Source: an uncultured Anaeroplasmataceae bacterium (GTDB taxonomy: Bacteria; Bacillota_I; Bacilli_A; Acholeplasmatales; Anaeroplasmataceae). Taken from it: DNA of 64,000 nt. Below, one piece after another: positions 17,399 through 28,891 of this stretch; position 1 is the stretch's first letter, and each line of letters opens with the position of its first letter. The notes beneath the pieces were generated by a model. That model ran no database searches. It was not told the origin of the DNA and saw only the letters and a list, made by a program, of their open reading frames with translations. A program made the translations under genes and the position numbers. Location: positions 62,001 to 126,000 of the forward strand of contig CALUYM010000004.1 of NCBI GenBank assembly GCA_944325035.1, given 5' to 3'.

Positions 17399-18415
17399 TT
17401 ATTCCATTTCCTTATCCACAATTGGAGCAATTAGACGTAATTTTTTCATCATTCGATCAAATTTTTCTGGTTTTAGTGATTGATTACCATCACACAAGGC
17501 TCTCTCTGGATCATTATGAACTTCAACGATAATACCATCTGCGCCAACAGCAAGGGCAGCTTTTGATAAATCTTCAACCATATCCCAACGTCCAGCAGAG
17601 TGTGATGGATCTACTAAAACCGGTAGATGACTAAGTTGTTTAACTGCTAAAACAGAAGACAAATCAAGCGTATTTCTTGTATATTTTTCAAAAGTTCTAA
17701 TTCCTCTTTCACATAAAATAACATTAGGGTTACCTTCTGCTAAAATATACTCCGCCGACATTAACCATTCTTCAATAGTTGCGCTTGGTCCTCTTTTTAA
17801 TAAAATTGGCTTATTAGTACGTCCTAAGGCCTTTAAAAGATGGAAATTTTGCATATTTCTTGCACCAACCTGGATGATATCAACATCTTTTACGAATCGA
17901 TCAATCATGTCTTCTGACATGATTTCAGTAACAATTGGTAATCCTGTTACTTCACGAGCCTTCATTAACAAGTCAAGTCCTTCTGCCTCAAGACCTTGGA
18001 ATGAATATGGACTAGTTCGTGGCTTGAAAGCGCCACCACGTAGTAAATGAGACCCTGAAGCTTTAACACTTTTAGCCACAGAGATAATTTGTTCTTCTGT
18101 TTCAACACTACATGGTCCTGCTGCGACTATAAATTTTCCACCACCAATTTTTACACCTTTAACATCGATTACTGTTGGTTCATGATGAAAAGCTAAAGAG
18201 GCAAGTTTATATGATGCTTGAATTCTAGTGACATTTTGAACACCTGGAATACACTTTATCATTTCAATATCTAATTTGGCAGTGTCTCCAACAATCCCAA
18301 TCACTTTAAGTTCAGCTCCTGAAATGTCTTTAACTAAAAATCCCTTATCCTCAAAGAATTTTTTTAAATTACTAAATTCAATGTCCGTTACATCTTGTTT
18401 CATAGTAATAATCAT
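17399..18415 (-). CDS. aroF: 3-Deoxy-7-phosphoheptulonate synthase, type I beta
   Basis: A 338-residue DAHP synthase, the first step of the shikimate pathway (PEP plus erythrose 4-phosphate). The N-terminal 65-75 residues form a ferredoxin-like regulatory domain as in Thermotoga maritima; the barrel follows with AAGPCSVET, LRGGAFKPRTSPYSFQG, KRGPSATIEEWL and PSHSAGRWD. In this subtype the N-terminal domain mediates feedback by Phe or Tyr. The ATG at 18415 is 9 bases after GGAGG. First gene of the aro operon, with a promoter at 18448-18476. Confidence 0.95.
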   Translation of the reverse strand: MIITMKQDVTDIEFSNLKKFFEDKGFLVKDISGAELKVIGIVGDTAKLDIEMIKCIPGVQNVTRIQASYKLASLAFHHEPTVIDVKGVKIGGGKFIVAAGPCSVETEEQIISVAKSVKASGSHLLRGGAFKPRTSPYSFQGLEAEGLDLLMKAREVTGLPIVTEIMSEDMIDRFVKDVDIIQVGARNMQNFHLLKALGRTNKPILLKRGPSATIEEWLMSAEYILAEGNPNVILCERGIRTFEKYTRNTLDLSSVLAVKQLSHLPVLVDPSHSAGRWDMVEDLSKAALAVGADGIIVEVHNDPERALCDGNQSLKPEKFDRMMKKLRLIAPIVDKEME

Positions 18416-18447
18416 ATTCAAACGCCTCCATAATTTTGTTTTTATTT

Positions 18448-18476
18448 ATCATATCACAATTTTAAATATTTTGAAA
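18448..18476 (-). promoter_or_regulatory. Promoter of the aromatic operon
   Basis: Minus-strand TTTCAA (18471-18476), 17-base spacer, TATGAT (18448-18453). The leader is short and shows no T-box or attenuator. Confidence 0.65.
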
Positions 18477-18503
18477 GGTTTACACATACTCTCTTTTTTT
18501 AAT

Positions 18504-18533
18504 AAAAAAATAAGCCAGATATTCTGACTTATT
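18504..18533 (-). terminator. Terminator after the first degV gene
   Basis: Arms AATAAGTCAG / CTGGCTTATT with T7 on the minus strand; the DegV stop codon lies in the stem. Confidence 0.85.
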
Positions 18534-19389
18534 CTTCAATCTCAATATAACCTAATCCAATTGTTCCAGGACCAGCGTGAGCTCCTACAACTGGAGTTAA
18601 CATATGAACACTAATATTAGAAGTATCATAATTATTCTCTTTCAATACTTCCATAGCTTCAGCTATACCTTGATCATTATTTGTATTAATAAAGAAAGCC
18701 TCAACGTTTTTACCTTCAACTTCTTCTAAAAATTTTTCAACCATTAAACGTCTAGCTTTTTTACTTGTACGAGCTGTTTCAAGGGATTCAACACGACCAT
18801 CTTTAGCAATATGTAACATCGGACGAATTTTTAATAAATTAGCAATCGCTCCCTTAGCTTTTGAAAGACGACCATTTTTTATTAAATACTCTAATGTATC
18901 AACAGCAAAAATCATATGATTATGATCACGAATGAAATCTAATTTTTTTACAACTTCATCAAGCGAAGCTCCTTGTTCAAACATATCACGAGCAATAATT
19001 GCCATCTTTGCTTCTGGATAAGATAAGCTCCTTGAATCATATACTTCTACATCAAAGTCCTCTACATCATTACTTGCTAATTTAACAGCATTGTGTAAAC
19101 CGCTTAAAGTAGCAGCAATTGTAATAACAAAAGCTCCATCATAACCAGCTTCTTTCATTTCTTCAAATGTTTGAACCATTATACCACGTGATACATAAGC
19201 TGTATGTGAAAAGTTATTTTTATCTTCCTCACAACGCTTATAAAATTCATCTGCTTTTAAATCAACATAATCGTTATATTCATCATTACCAAAAATAATT
19301 ACTGAACGAAAAACTCGAATTCCTTGTGCTGCTTCAATATAATCTGTAGCAGCATTGGAACATACTACAACTCCATACTTTTTACTCAT
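18529..19389 (-). CDS. DegV-family fatty-acid-binding protein (copy 1)
   Basis: A 286-residue DegV protein. In this family (FakB in staphylococci) the two-lobed protein binds a fatty acid for phosphorylation by FakA. Visible motifs: VCSNAATDY at the start, FYKRCEEDKN, the lipid-contacting TIAATLSGLHNAV, DTLEYLIKNGRLSKAKG and the C-terminal VVGAHAGPGTIGLGY. It follows leuS by 11 bases and is probably co-transcribed with it. A second copy is at 44675-45526; no FakA gene is seen here. Confidence 0.9.
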   Translation of the reverse strand: MSKKYGVVVCSNAATDYIEAAQGIRVFRSVIIFGNDEYNDYVDLKADEFYKRCEEDKNNFSHTAYVSRGIMVQTFEEMKEAGYDGAFVITIAATLSGLHNAVKLASNDVEDFDVEVYDSRSLSYPEAKMAIIARDMFEQGASLDEVVKKLDFIRDHNHMIFAVDTLEYLIKNGRLSKAKGAIANLLKIRPMLHIAKDGRVESLETARTSKKARRLMVEKFLEEVEGKNVEAFFINTNNDQGIAEAMEVLKENNYDTSNISVHMLTPVVGAHAGPGTIGLGYIEIEE

Positions 19390-19400
19390 TTTATTCTCCC

Positions 19401-21815
19401 TTATTTAATAACAACATTTACTATTTTCTTAGGTACAACAATAATTTTAACAATTTCAGATTCACCAATAAATGACTTAATCTTTTCACTAGCTAAAGCA
19501 GCAGTTTCAACTTCTTCTTTAGTAGCTTCACTAGGTAATGTAATCTTATCCCTTAATTTACCATTAATAGATACGGCATAAGTAATTTCATTATCTTTAG
19601 TTAATTCTTCATCAAACGTTGGCCAAGCTTCAAAGGCAATTGTAGAATTATGACCTAAATATTGCCACAACTCTTCCCCAATATGCGGAGTAATTGGTGA
19701 TAATAATTTCACAAATCCTTCAATAAAACCTTTATAAATTGTTTTTGCCTTATATGCTTCATTAATAAAAATCATCATTTGAGCGATAGCTGTATTGAAT
19801 GATAAATTTTCATAATCTTTCGTAACTTTTTGTACTGTTTGATGATAAACTTTTTCTAATGTTTTATCATAATCTGCGGTAAAACGAGATTGATAATCAG
19901 ATCCTGTAATTAAGCGATAAACACGTTCTAAGAATTTACGTGCTGCTTCAATACCATCTGATGCCCAAGGTTTAGAAGCATCTAGTGGCCCCATAAACAT
20001 TTCATATAAACGTAAAGAATCTGCTCCATACTCTTCAACCATTTCATCAGGATTTATTACATTTCCTCTAGATTTAGACATTTTTTCACCATTAGTTCCT
20101 AAAATCATACCTTGATGGAATAATTTCTTAAATGGTTCTTTCACAGGTGATAAGCCATTATCATACAGGAAATTAGTAAAGAAACGTGAATATAGTAGAT
20201 GTCCAACTGCATGTTCAGAACCTCCTACATATAAATCAACTGGTAACCAATGCTTTAGTAGTTCTTGATTAGCAAACTCATTATTATTTTTAGGATCAAT
20301 ATATCTCATGAAATACCAACTTGAAGCCGCACTACCTGGCATAGTATTAGTTTCACGATGACCTACTTCACCAGTTTTAGATTCATATTTACACCATTCT
20401 TCTGAATTTTCTAATGGGCTTGTACCACTTTTATTTGGACGATAATTATCTAATTCTGGCAAAACTAGTGGTAATTCTTCATCACTTAAAACTTCATCGT
20501 GATTTTCAAAATGAACAACTGGAATTGGCTCACCCCAATATCTTTGGCGAGCAAAAATCCATTCTCTTAAACGGTAACTTATTTTCTTATTACCAAGACC
20601 TTTTTCTTCAAGCCATTTAATCATTTTATCAATAGCTTCTTCTTTACCAAGCCCATTCAAGAAATCACTATTTATATGAAGTCCATCCTCTGTATATGCG
20701 GCTTGAGAAATGTCTCCACCTTCTAAAACTTGAACAATTTCTAAATTAAACTTTTTTGCAAAAGCATAATCACGTTCATCATGAGCAGGTACTGCCATAA
20801 TAGCTCCTGTACCATATGTCGATAAAACATAATCAGAAATCCAAATTGGCAATTTTTTACCATTAACTGGGTTAATAGCATATGCCCCAGTCCATACTCC
20901 GGTCTTATCTTTATTTAACTCTGTTCTTTCCATTTCAGATTTAGCAGCTGATGATGCTTGATATGCTTCAACTTCCGCTTTTTGCGCTTCTGTTGTAATG
21001 TTAGAGACTAGTTTATGTTCTGGAGCCATTACGCAGTAGGTAGCACCAAATAGCGTATCCGCTCTTGTAGTAAAAACCGTAAATTCTAAATCTGTATTAT
21101 CTACTTTAAATTTAATATTTGCTCCGATTGATTTACCAATCCAGTTTCTTTGAATTTCTTTTGTTGATTCTGGCCAATCAATTTCATTTAATCCTTCTAA
21201 TAATTTTTCAGCATAAGCTGGAATATCCATTACCCATTGCTTCATATTTTTTCGAATAACTGGATATCCACCACGTTCTGATTTTCCATTAATAACTTCA
21301 TCATTAGCCAAAACAGTACCTAATTCTTCACACCAATTTACAGGCATATCTACTTGGCGAGCAAGTCCTTTTTCATAGAATTTTTTAAATAACCATTGCG
21401 TCCATTTATAATAGTCAGGATCACAAGTTGCAAATTCTTTTGACCAGTCAAATGATAAACCTAACGCTTTTAATTGGCGTGTAAACGTTGCAATATTTTT
21501 TCTGGTAAAACCATCTGGATGATTACCTGTTTGAATTGCATATTGTTCAGCAGGAAGTCCAAATGCATCCCATCCCATTGGATGTAAAACATTGTATCCT
21601 TGCATACGCTTCATGCGAGAAATAATATCTGTAGCCGTATATCCCTCAGGATGACCAACATGTAAGCCTTGTCCTGATGGATATGGAAACATATCTAATG
21701 CATAGAATTTAGGTTTAGAAAAATCCCATACATCAGTTTTAAAAGTTTCATGTTCTTCCCAATACTTTTGCCATTTTTTTTCTATTTCTTTATGATTAAA
21801 TGTCGTATATTCCAT
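19401..21815 (-). CDS. leuS: Leucyl-tRNA synthetase
   Basis: An 804-residue class I synthetase charging tRNA-Leu. The HIGH-type motif appears as [14 protein letters not shown], the KMSKS loop as [10 protein letters not shown], and the CP1 editing domain includes the conserved [12 protein letters not shown] and [15 protein letters not shown]. It is the bacterial LeuS length. The ATG at 21815 follows GAGGTG at 8 bases; starts further upstream are unlikely. Only about 65 bases separate it from the next gene, so no T-box leader fits. Confidence 0.97.
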   Translation of the reverse strand: MEYTTFNHKEIEKKWQKYWEEHETFKTDVWDFSKPKFYALDMFPYPSGQGLHVGHPEGYTATDIISRMKRMQGYNVLHPMGWDAFGLPAEQYAIQTGNHPDGFTRKNIATFTRQLKALGLSFDWSKEFATCDPDYYKWTQWLFKKFYEKGLARQVDMPVNWCEELGTVLANDEVINGKSERGGYPVIRKNMKQWVMDIPAYAEKLLEGLNEIDWPESTKEIQRNWIGKSIGANIKFKVDNTDLEFTVFTTRADTLFGATYCVMAPEHKLVSNITTEAQKAEVEAYQASSAAKSEMERTELNKDKTGVWTGAYAINPVNGKKLPIWISDYVLSTYGTGAIMAVPAHDERDYAFAKKFNLEIVQVLEGGDISQAAYTEDGLHINSDFLNGLGKEEAIDKMIKWLEEKGLGNKKISYRLREWIFARQRYWGEPIPVVHFENHDEVLSDEELPLVLPELDNYRPNKSGTSPLENSEEWCKYESKTGEVGHRETNTMPGSAASSWYFMRYIDPKNNNEFANQELLKHWLPVDLYVGGSEHAVGHLLYSRFFTNFLYDNGLSPVKEPFKKLFHQGMILGTNGEKMSKSRGNVINPDEMVEEYGADSLRLYEMFMGPLDASKPWASDGIEAARKFLERVYRLITGSDYQSRFTADYDKTLEKVYHQTVQKVTKDYENLSFNTAIAQMMIFINEAYKAKTIYKGFIEGFVKLLSPITPHIGEELWQYLGHNSTIAFEAWPTFDEELTKDNEITYAVSINGKLRDKITLPSEATKEEVETAALASEKIKSFIGESEIVKIIVVPKKIVNVVIK

Positions 21816-21881
21816 AAATTCACACCTCAAATTTTATTAAGTAAATAATATCATATATTATTACTTTTTTAAAGTTTATCA

Positions 21882-22313
21882 CTATTTTTTAATAAACTTT
21901 GGTCCACTATTTTTATCATCATCATTTTTACTTAAGTAATATGTTAATAAAATAGAAATTCCTAAATCAATTATAATCGAAATCCACATCATAATTTGAT
22001 ATGTTGAAAAATCTTTTTTTCCTATAAAATTAATCGTTAGTTGAAATATTAAAACACCAAGAGCTAAAAATACAAATATTCCTGTATTAATGTGACTTGG
22101 TAATTTAGGTCCAATTTTTTTAGCTTCTTTGATAGCTATAATTATTAACAAATAGAGTGGAATTACCATTGTTAAATATATTAAGAATGTTAAAAAAGTA
22201 TAGTAATCAAAATTTTCTTGGTAGCTTCTTGAAATAATAATAAGTGGTATAGCAATTGTGGAAAAAACTGCTAAAAGTATGATAATACTAATAATATAAA
22301 AGATTTTTTTCAT
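21882..22313 (-). CDS. Small four-helix membrane protein, unknown
   Basis: I do not recognise this 143-residue protein. It has four hydrophobic segments (about residues 5-28, 38-62, 76-98 and 107-127), short loops and a charged tail (KNDDDKNSGPKF). The ATG follows GGAGGATGGC. It lies between leuS and ATP synthase operon 1, whose terminator precedes it, so it is probably its own unit or reads into leuS. Confidence 0.6.
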   Translation of the reverse strand: MKKIFYIISIIILLAVFSTIAIPLIIISRSYQENFDYYTFLTFLIYLTMVIPLYLLIIIAIKEAKKIGPKLPSHINTGIFVFLALGVLIFQLTINFIGKKDFSTYQIMMWISIIIDLGISILLTYYLSKNDDDKNSGPKFIKK

Positions 22314-22492
22314 ATTGCCATCCTCCTAATATTGAAAACATTATAACATATATATCCAAATTTAACTATATCCTTTTAACATCAAAATAATTCAAATTAA
22401 TTGTTTTAATTTATTTTAGGTTTTTAAGATAAACTAATTTAAAAAAATATCCTTGTTTTAGTAGTTATAGAATTAAATTTTTGATTATATAT

Positions 22493-22524
22493 AAAAAAAG
22501 ACTTACCATCTTTTAAGTAAGTCT
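22493..22524 (-). terminator. Terminator of ATP synthase operon 1
   Basis: Arms AGACTTAC / GTAAGTCT, 10-nt loop, T7 on the minus strand, after the atpC stop. Otherwise 22314-22552 shows nothing. Confidence 0.85.
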
Positions 22525-22552
22525 ATTAAAAATATAAATTTATTCATTATTT

Positions 22553-22975
22553 TTATAACTTGTTTTTATCAAAATCTGATTTAATTTTCATTCGATTCAT
22601 GGCTCTAGCTAGACGTGCTTGGGTAGAATAATATTCTTGACGACTCATTTTTTGAAGTAACGCTTCTTGTGCTTTAATAGCTTGTTCTTTAGCACGATTT
22701 GCATCAATTTCTTCAGGACGCTCGATTGAATCAACTAACATCATCACTCGATTATCTTCCATTTTAAAAATACCAGACGAAACTGATGCTAACTCTCTTT
22801 TTCCTCCAGGAACTTTATATTCTAAAATTCCAGGAATAATTGCTCCAAGTAAATTACAGTGGTATGCTAAAATACCATATTGACCATTAGAAGTTGGAAT
22901 AACTAATGATTCACATTCACCTTCGTAAAATACTCTATCCGCAGCTAAAATAGATACATAAAATGTTTCAGTCAT
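22553..22975 (-). CDS. atpC: F-ATP synthase epsilon subunit, operon 1
   Basis: A 140-residue epsilon subunit. Residues 1-85 form the beta sandwich (FYVSILAADRVFYEG, TSNGQYGILAYHCNLL) and the rest the helical hairpin (IDANRAKEQAIKAQEAL). It couples the central stalk to the c-ring and may inhibit hydrolysis. The ATG at 22975 follows AGAAGG and overlaps the beta stop; an upstream GTG is less likely. Last gene of operon 1. Confidence 0.9.
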   Translation of the reverse strand: MTETFYVSILAADRVFYEGECESLVIPTSNGQYGILAYHCNLLGAIIPGILEYKVPGGKRELASVSSGIFKMEDNRVMMLVDSIERPEEIDANRAKEQAIKAQEALLQKMSRQEYYSTQARLARAMNRMKIKSDFDKNKL

Positions 22976-22976
22976 T

Positions 22977-25266
<2,290 letters not shown>

Positions 25267-25268
25267 AT

Positions 25269-26996
25269 TTATACTTCATATGTTTCAATAAAGGCTTTAG
25301 AAACTTCTATTATCTTTGCTTTAATTTCAGGAGTTAAAACACGTTCAGTTTCTATTTGTTGACATAAAACTGGCTGAGTTTCTTTAAAATGTTTCAATAA
25401 AGCAAGCTCGCATGACTTGATTTTTTTAATATCAATGGTTGTAAATAAATGTTCTAATGCCGTTACCAACACGATAACTTCTTCATATTGTGTAAGCGGA
25501 TTATTTTGAGCTTGTTTTAATATTTGCATTAAACCTTTACCGTAAATAAGTTGTTTTTTAGTGGTTTGATCTAAGTCAGAGGCAAACTGAGTGAACACTT
25601 CCATTTCACGATATTGTGATAGATCAAGACGAAGTGTACCAGCTGCTTTTTTTACAGCTTTAGTTTGAGCATCTCCACCAACACGTGATACCGATAAACC
25701 GATATTTATGGCAGGACGTTGACCTGCAAAGAACAAATCACTTTCTAAGAAAATTTGGCCATCAGTGATTGAAATAATATTAGTTGGAATATAAGCTGAA
25801 ACATCGCTTGCTTGTGTTTCAACGATTGGCAATGCAGTCATTGATCCACCACCATTAGCTTTAGATAATTGTGCAGAACGTTCAAGCAAACGAGAGTGTA
25901 GATAGAAAACATCGCCTGGATATGCTTCACGACCAGGAGCTCTATCTAATAATAAACTGATTGTACGATAAGCAATTGCATGTTTAGATAAATCATCATA
26001 CACAATTAATACATCCTTACCTTGATGCATAAAATATTCACCAATAGCACAACCAGCATAAGGAGCGACATATTGTAAACTTGAAGGATCACTAGCAAAA
26101 CTAGAAACTACAATTGTATAATCCATCGCACCTTTTTTCTTCAATGTGTTAACTAATTGCGCAACTGAACTTGATTTTTGTCCAATTGAGACATAAATAC
26201 AAATGCAATCTTTTCCTTTTTGATTTAAAATTGTATCTAAAGCAATCGCCGTTTTACCAGTTTGACGATCACCTATGATTAGTTCACGTTGCCCACGTCC
26301 AATTGGAAACATTGAGTCAATTGTTAAAATACCAGTTTCAAGTGGTCTTTTAACTGGATCACGATCAATAATAGAAGGGGCAGGATTTTCTAATTGATAA
26401 TAGTCGCTCGCCTGAATTGGACCATTTCCATCAATAGGATTACCAAGTGCATCAACAACTCGTCCTAAGAAATTATCACCAACTGGAATACCAGCAATTT
26501 TATGAGTGCGATAAACACTTTCTCCTTGGACAACATCATCTTCTCCACCAAATAGGATGCACATAACATAATCAGAATTTATATTTTGGACCATGCCTTT
26601 AACGCCAGATGAGAATTGTAAAACTTCACCATAAGTAGCAGTATCTAAGTTTTTGATTCTTACAATTCCATCAACAACACTCTCAACGATTCCTACTTCA
26701 CTCGCATTTACTTTAGGGGAAAATCCTTCAATTGCTTCTTTTAATACTGGGATTATATTTCCATTTGTATCAGGAACTTTTGCTAAAGTGTCTTTTAATT
26801 GGTTAAATCTTCCATTTACACTCCAATCATAAATATCGAACCCAACTTCTAATCTAAACCCAGATGGAAATGCTTGACTTTCTTTCCATTCGAGTTCAAT
26901 TTCACCATATTTTTTTGTTAAAAATTCAATAAACTTTTTTTCTTGTTTATCATTCGGACGTATTGAAGAATAAATAATAGCCTTCTTACTTTCCAT
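25269..26996 (-). CDS. atpA: F-ATP synthase alpha subunit with N-terminal delta-like domain, operon 1
   Basis: A 575-residue alpha subunit, about 72 residues longer than normal. The P-loop GDRQTGKT is at residues 242-249, against 170-177 in operon 2. The extra N-terminus (about residues 5-73) resembles the C-terminal domain of the delta subunit: it aligns with the end of delta of operon 2, sharing NDKQ, a hydrophobic strand pattern, and a final pattern like viDgSvngkLnqLkdtL. The ordinary alpha begins near SEVGIVESV at residue 99. Operon 1 has no delta gene. ATG 26996 lies behind AAGGA and overlaps the b-subunit gene; a start at 27020 is less likely. Known role of delta: it ties F1 to the b stalk. 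Confidence 0.93.
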   Translation of the reverse strand: MESKKAIIYSSIRPNDKQEKKFIEFLTKKYGEIELEWKESQAFPSGFRLEVGFDIYDWSVNGRFNQLKDTLAKVPDTNGNIIPVLKEAIEGFSPKVNASEVGIVESVVDGIVRIKNLDTATYGEVLQFSSGVKGMVQNINSDYVMCILFGGEDDVVQGESVYRTHKIAGIPVGDNFLGRVVDALGNPIDGNGPIQASDYYQLENPAPSIIDRDPVKRPLETGILTIDSMFPIGRGQRELIIGDRQTGKTAIALDTILNQKGKDCICIYVSIGQKSSSVAQLVNTLKKKGAMDYTIVVSSFASDPSSLQYVAPYAGCAIGEYFMHQGKDVLIVYDDLSKHAIAYRTISLLLDRAPGREAYPGDVFYLHSRLLERSAQLSKANGGGSMTALPIVETQASDVSAYIPTNIISITDGQIFLESDLFFAGQRPAINIGLSVSRVGGDAQTKAVKKAAGTLRLDLSQYREMEVFTQFASDLDQTTKKQLIYGKGLMQILKQAQNNPLTQYEEVIVLVTALEHLFTTIDIKKIKSCELALLKHFKETQPVLCQQIETERVLTPEIKAKIIEVSKAFIETYEV

Positions 26997-27489
26997 TGTC
27001 TTCACTTCCTTCAGCCGCATCTAAGAATTGGTCAAAGGCATCACTACAAGAAGAATTAAGAACAATTTTAGCAGTGGCTTCATCAACCATTTGTCTAATT
27101 TGTTCATCACATTCACCAAGAATCTTCTTCTTATCGCGTAAAGCTTCCTCATTTGCTTTTTTAATTATTGAATCAGCTTCAATTTTTGCTTCTTTGACTT
27201 GTTCTTCCTTAAACTTATCTAATTCTTGGATAGCAGCAAGCTTTTTATTTTTTATTTCATTTTGTAAATCATTTAGTTTGGCACTTATTTTCTCATCTTT
27301 TTCCTTTGCATTAGCTAATTTTTGGGTAGCTTCTTCATTCATTTGTTGATAATGGGCAGTTCTAGCAGCCATAAATTTTTTAATTGGACTAAACAATAAA
27401 AAATATAGCGCACCTACAAGAATGACAAAATTTAAAAGGTGTAAGAGTATTTGTTGCCAATCAATATTTAACGGAACAGCTAATATCAT
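26986..27489 (-). CDS. atpF: F-ATP synthase b subunit, operon 1
   Basis: A 167-residue stator subunit: one transmembrane helix (about residues 14-34) and a long charged coiled coil (about 45-150). The C-terminal end (CSDAFDQFLDAAEGSED) is acidic. Since delta is absent as a separate protein, this b would have to contact the delta-like segment now fused to alpha. Confidence 0.9.
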   Translation of the reverse strand: MILAVPLNIDWQQILLHLLNFVILVGALYFLLFSPIKKFMAARTAHYQQMNEEATQKLANAKEKDEKISAKLNDLQNEIKNKKLAAIQELDKFKEEQVKEAKIEADSIIKKANEEALRDKKKILGECDEQIRQMVDEATAKIVLNSSCSDAFDQFLDAAEGSEDNGK

Positions 27490-27505
27490 CTAAGATCACC
27501 CGACC

Positions 27506-27892
27506 TTATAGAACGAAAATTAATAAAATTGCTACGATTAAAGCATAAATTACTACTGTTTCAACGAAAACTAGACCCAATAATAAAGTTTTTGTAATCT
27601 TACTTTCAGCTTGTGGTTGACGACTAATACCTTCAGCAGATTTAGAAATAGCCATACCCATACCAATAGTACCACCTAAAGCGGCTAATCCTACAACAAT
27701 ACCTGCACCTAAAGCTCTAGCAGATATACCATTATCAGCTCCAGTTGTTTCTGCTAAATTTGTAACTTGACTTAAAGTTTCTTTAACACCATTTATGCTA
27801 ACTTGATTATTTCCTTTGAATAATAATCCTACCACTAAAATAACACCAAGTCCTAGCATTAGACCAAATAAAATATTTCTTAATTTTTTCAT
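27506..27892 (-). CDS. atpE: F-ATP synthase c subunit with extra N-terminal segment, operon 1
   Basis: A 128-residue c subunit; most are 70-90. Residues 6-24 form an extra hydrophobic helix and 25-55 a polar linker, then comes the usual hairpin with GISRQPQ (86-92) in the loop and the ion-binding Glu111 in FVETVVIY. The position that is Gln32 in Na+ c-rings is Met78 here, but Thr112 follows the Glu. The ion is therefore unclear, proton more likely. ATG 27892 follows GGAGGTATATT; the frame is open further upstream without a better site. The extra helix may be a cleaved signal, as proposed for long Mollicutes c subunits. Confidence 0.9.
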   Translation of the reverse strand: MKKLRNILFGLMLGLGVILVVGLLFKGNNQVSINGVKETLSQVTNLAETTGADNGISARALGAGIVVGLAALGGTIGMGMAISKSAEGISRQPQAESKITKTLLLGLVFVETVVIYALIVAILLIFVL

Positions 27893-27905
27893 AATATACC
27901 TCCAT

Positions 27906-28736
27906 TTAGGCTCTTGCCTTTTGTTTATTTTTTTCTTTCTTCGGATGTTCTTCTGATACCTCTCCATAAAATAAAGCGGTTAACATTGTTAATACATAAG
28001 CTTGAACAATCGCATGAATTAACGTAAATAAAATTCCTACTAATACCGGTAAAACAATACTTAATGATATATAATAATATACTAATTCAGAGACTAACAA
28101 ACCACTAAGTAAAGCTCCAAATAAACGGAAGCTCATTGAAACTGGTAATGAGAAATCTTTAAGAGTTAACAAGACACCTCTAAAACCATTAGAAATTAAT
28201 CCTCCGCCTAAAATAAATAAGTAGGATAAACACCCAACAGCAATAGCTGCATTTATATCAGCCAGAGGAGCAGGTAAAGTGATAGAGTTTCCTTCAACTC
28301 CAACTACCTGAACTCCGATTAACTCAAATAATGTGCCTATGAAAATATAAGCACCAGCACCAAAAATATAAGCCCCTAGAAGTTTGTTTCGTTTAGGACT
28401 ATTATCAATTGCTAAATTATCAAAAAATCCAACAGCTTGTTCTAGTAGTAATTGAAACTTTTTCGGGACATATTTAAATCTAGGAATAAAAAAGATTCTG
28501 ACTATTATCGCAAATAATATCAAAGTAGCGGATACCACGTATGATGAAATTAAACCAGGGTTCACTTCTAATCCAAAAAGGGACACGAGGTTTCTTGTGT
28601 GTAACACGGCATCATTCATCGTTTCGGAAATAGATTCCGACTTTTCGTTACCTGGTACTAAAATGGCTGCGACTAGGAGGATGATGATTAATCCTAAATA
28701 GATGCTCCAACTAATAATTTTTTGTTTCTTACTCAT
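27906..28736 (-). CDS. atpB: F-ATP synthase a subunit, operon 1
   Basis: A 277-residue membrane stator subunit with about six hydrophobic segments. The essential Arg is in VSMSFRLFGALLSGLLVSEL, and the C-terminal helix keeps the Gln of VQAYVLTMLT. ATG 28736 is 6 bases after GAGGTG. First gene of operon 1 (a-c-b-alpha-gamma-beta-epsilon), which also has no AtpI. Confidence 0.92.
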   Translation of the reverse strand: MSKKQKIISWSIYLGLIIILLVAAILVPGNEKSESISETMNDAVLHTRNLVSLFGLEVNPGLISSYVVSATLILFAIIVRIFFIPRFKYVPKKFQLLLEQAVGFFDNLAIDNSPKRNKLLGAYIFGAGAYIFIGTLFELIGVQVVGVEGNSITLPAPLADINAAIAVGCLSYLFILGGGLISNGFRGVLLTLKDFSLPVSMSFRLFGALLSGLLVSELVYYYISLSIVLPVLVGILFTLIHAIVQAYVLTMLTALFYGEVSEEHPKKEKNKQKARA

Positions 28737-28778
28737 TGTATACACCTCTTATAGCGCGATATTAATCGTACCTACGTA

Positions 28779-28810
28779 AGATTAGCACTTGAGACTACTA
28801 TAGTCAAGTG
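28779..28810 (-). promoter_or_regulatory. Promoter of ATP synthase operon 1 with overlapping inverted repeat
   Basis: Minus-strand TTGACT (28802-28807), 17-base spacer, TAATCT (28779-28784). An inverted repeat CACTTGA...TCAAGTG (28786-28810) covers the -35 and the spacer, as an operator would. Confidence 0.7.
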
Positions 28811-28850
28811 ATTTGTTATAGTAAATACGATCCAAATAATATTTTTTATA

Positions 28851-28885
28851 AAAAGACAAAAACTGCTAGCAAAAGCTAACAGTTT
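28851..28885 (-). terminator. Terminator after the ferredoxin-NADP reductase gene
   Basis: Eleven-base arms (AAACTGTTAGC / GCTAGCAGTTT), 4-nt loop, T-rich tail on the minus strand, 7 bases after the stop. Confidence 0.85.
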
Positions 28886-28891
28886 CTCCTT

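Noticed and set aside
21815..21881. T-box leader before leuS
   Set aside because: Only about 65 bases lie upstream of the start, with no hairpin series.
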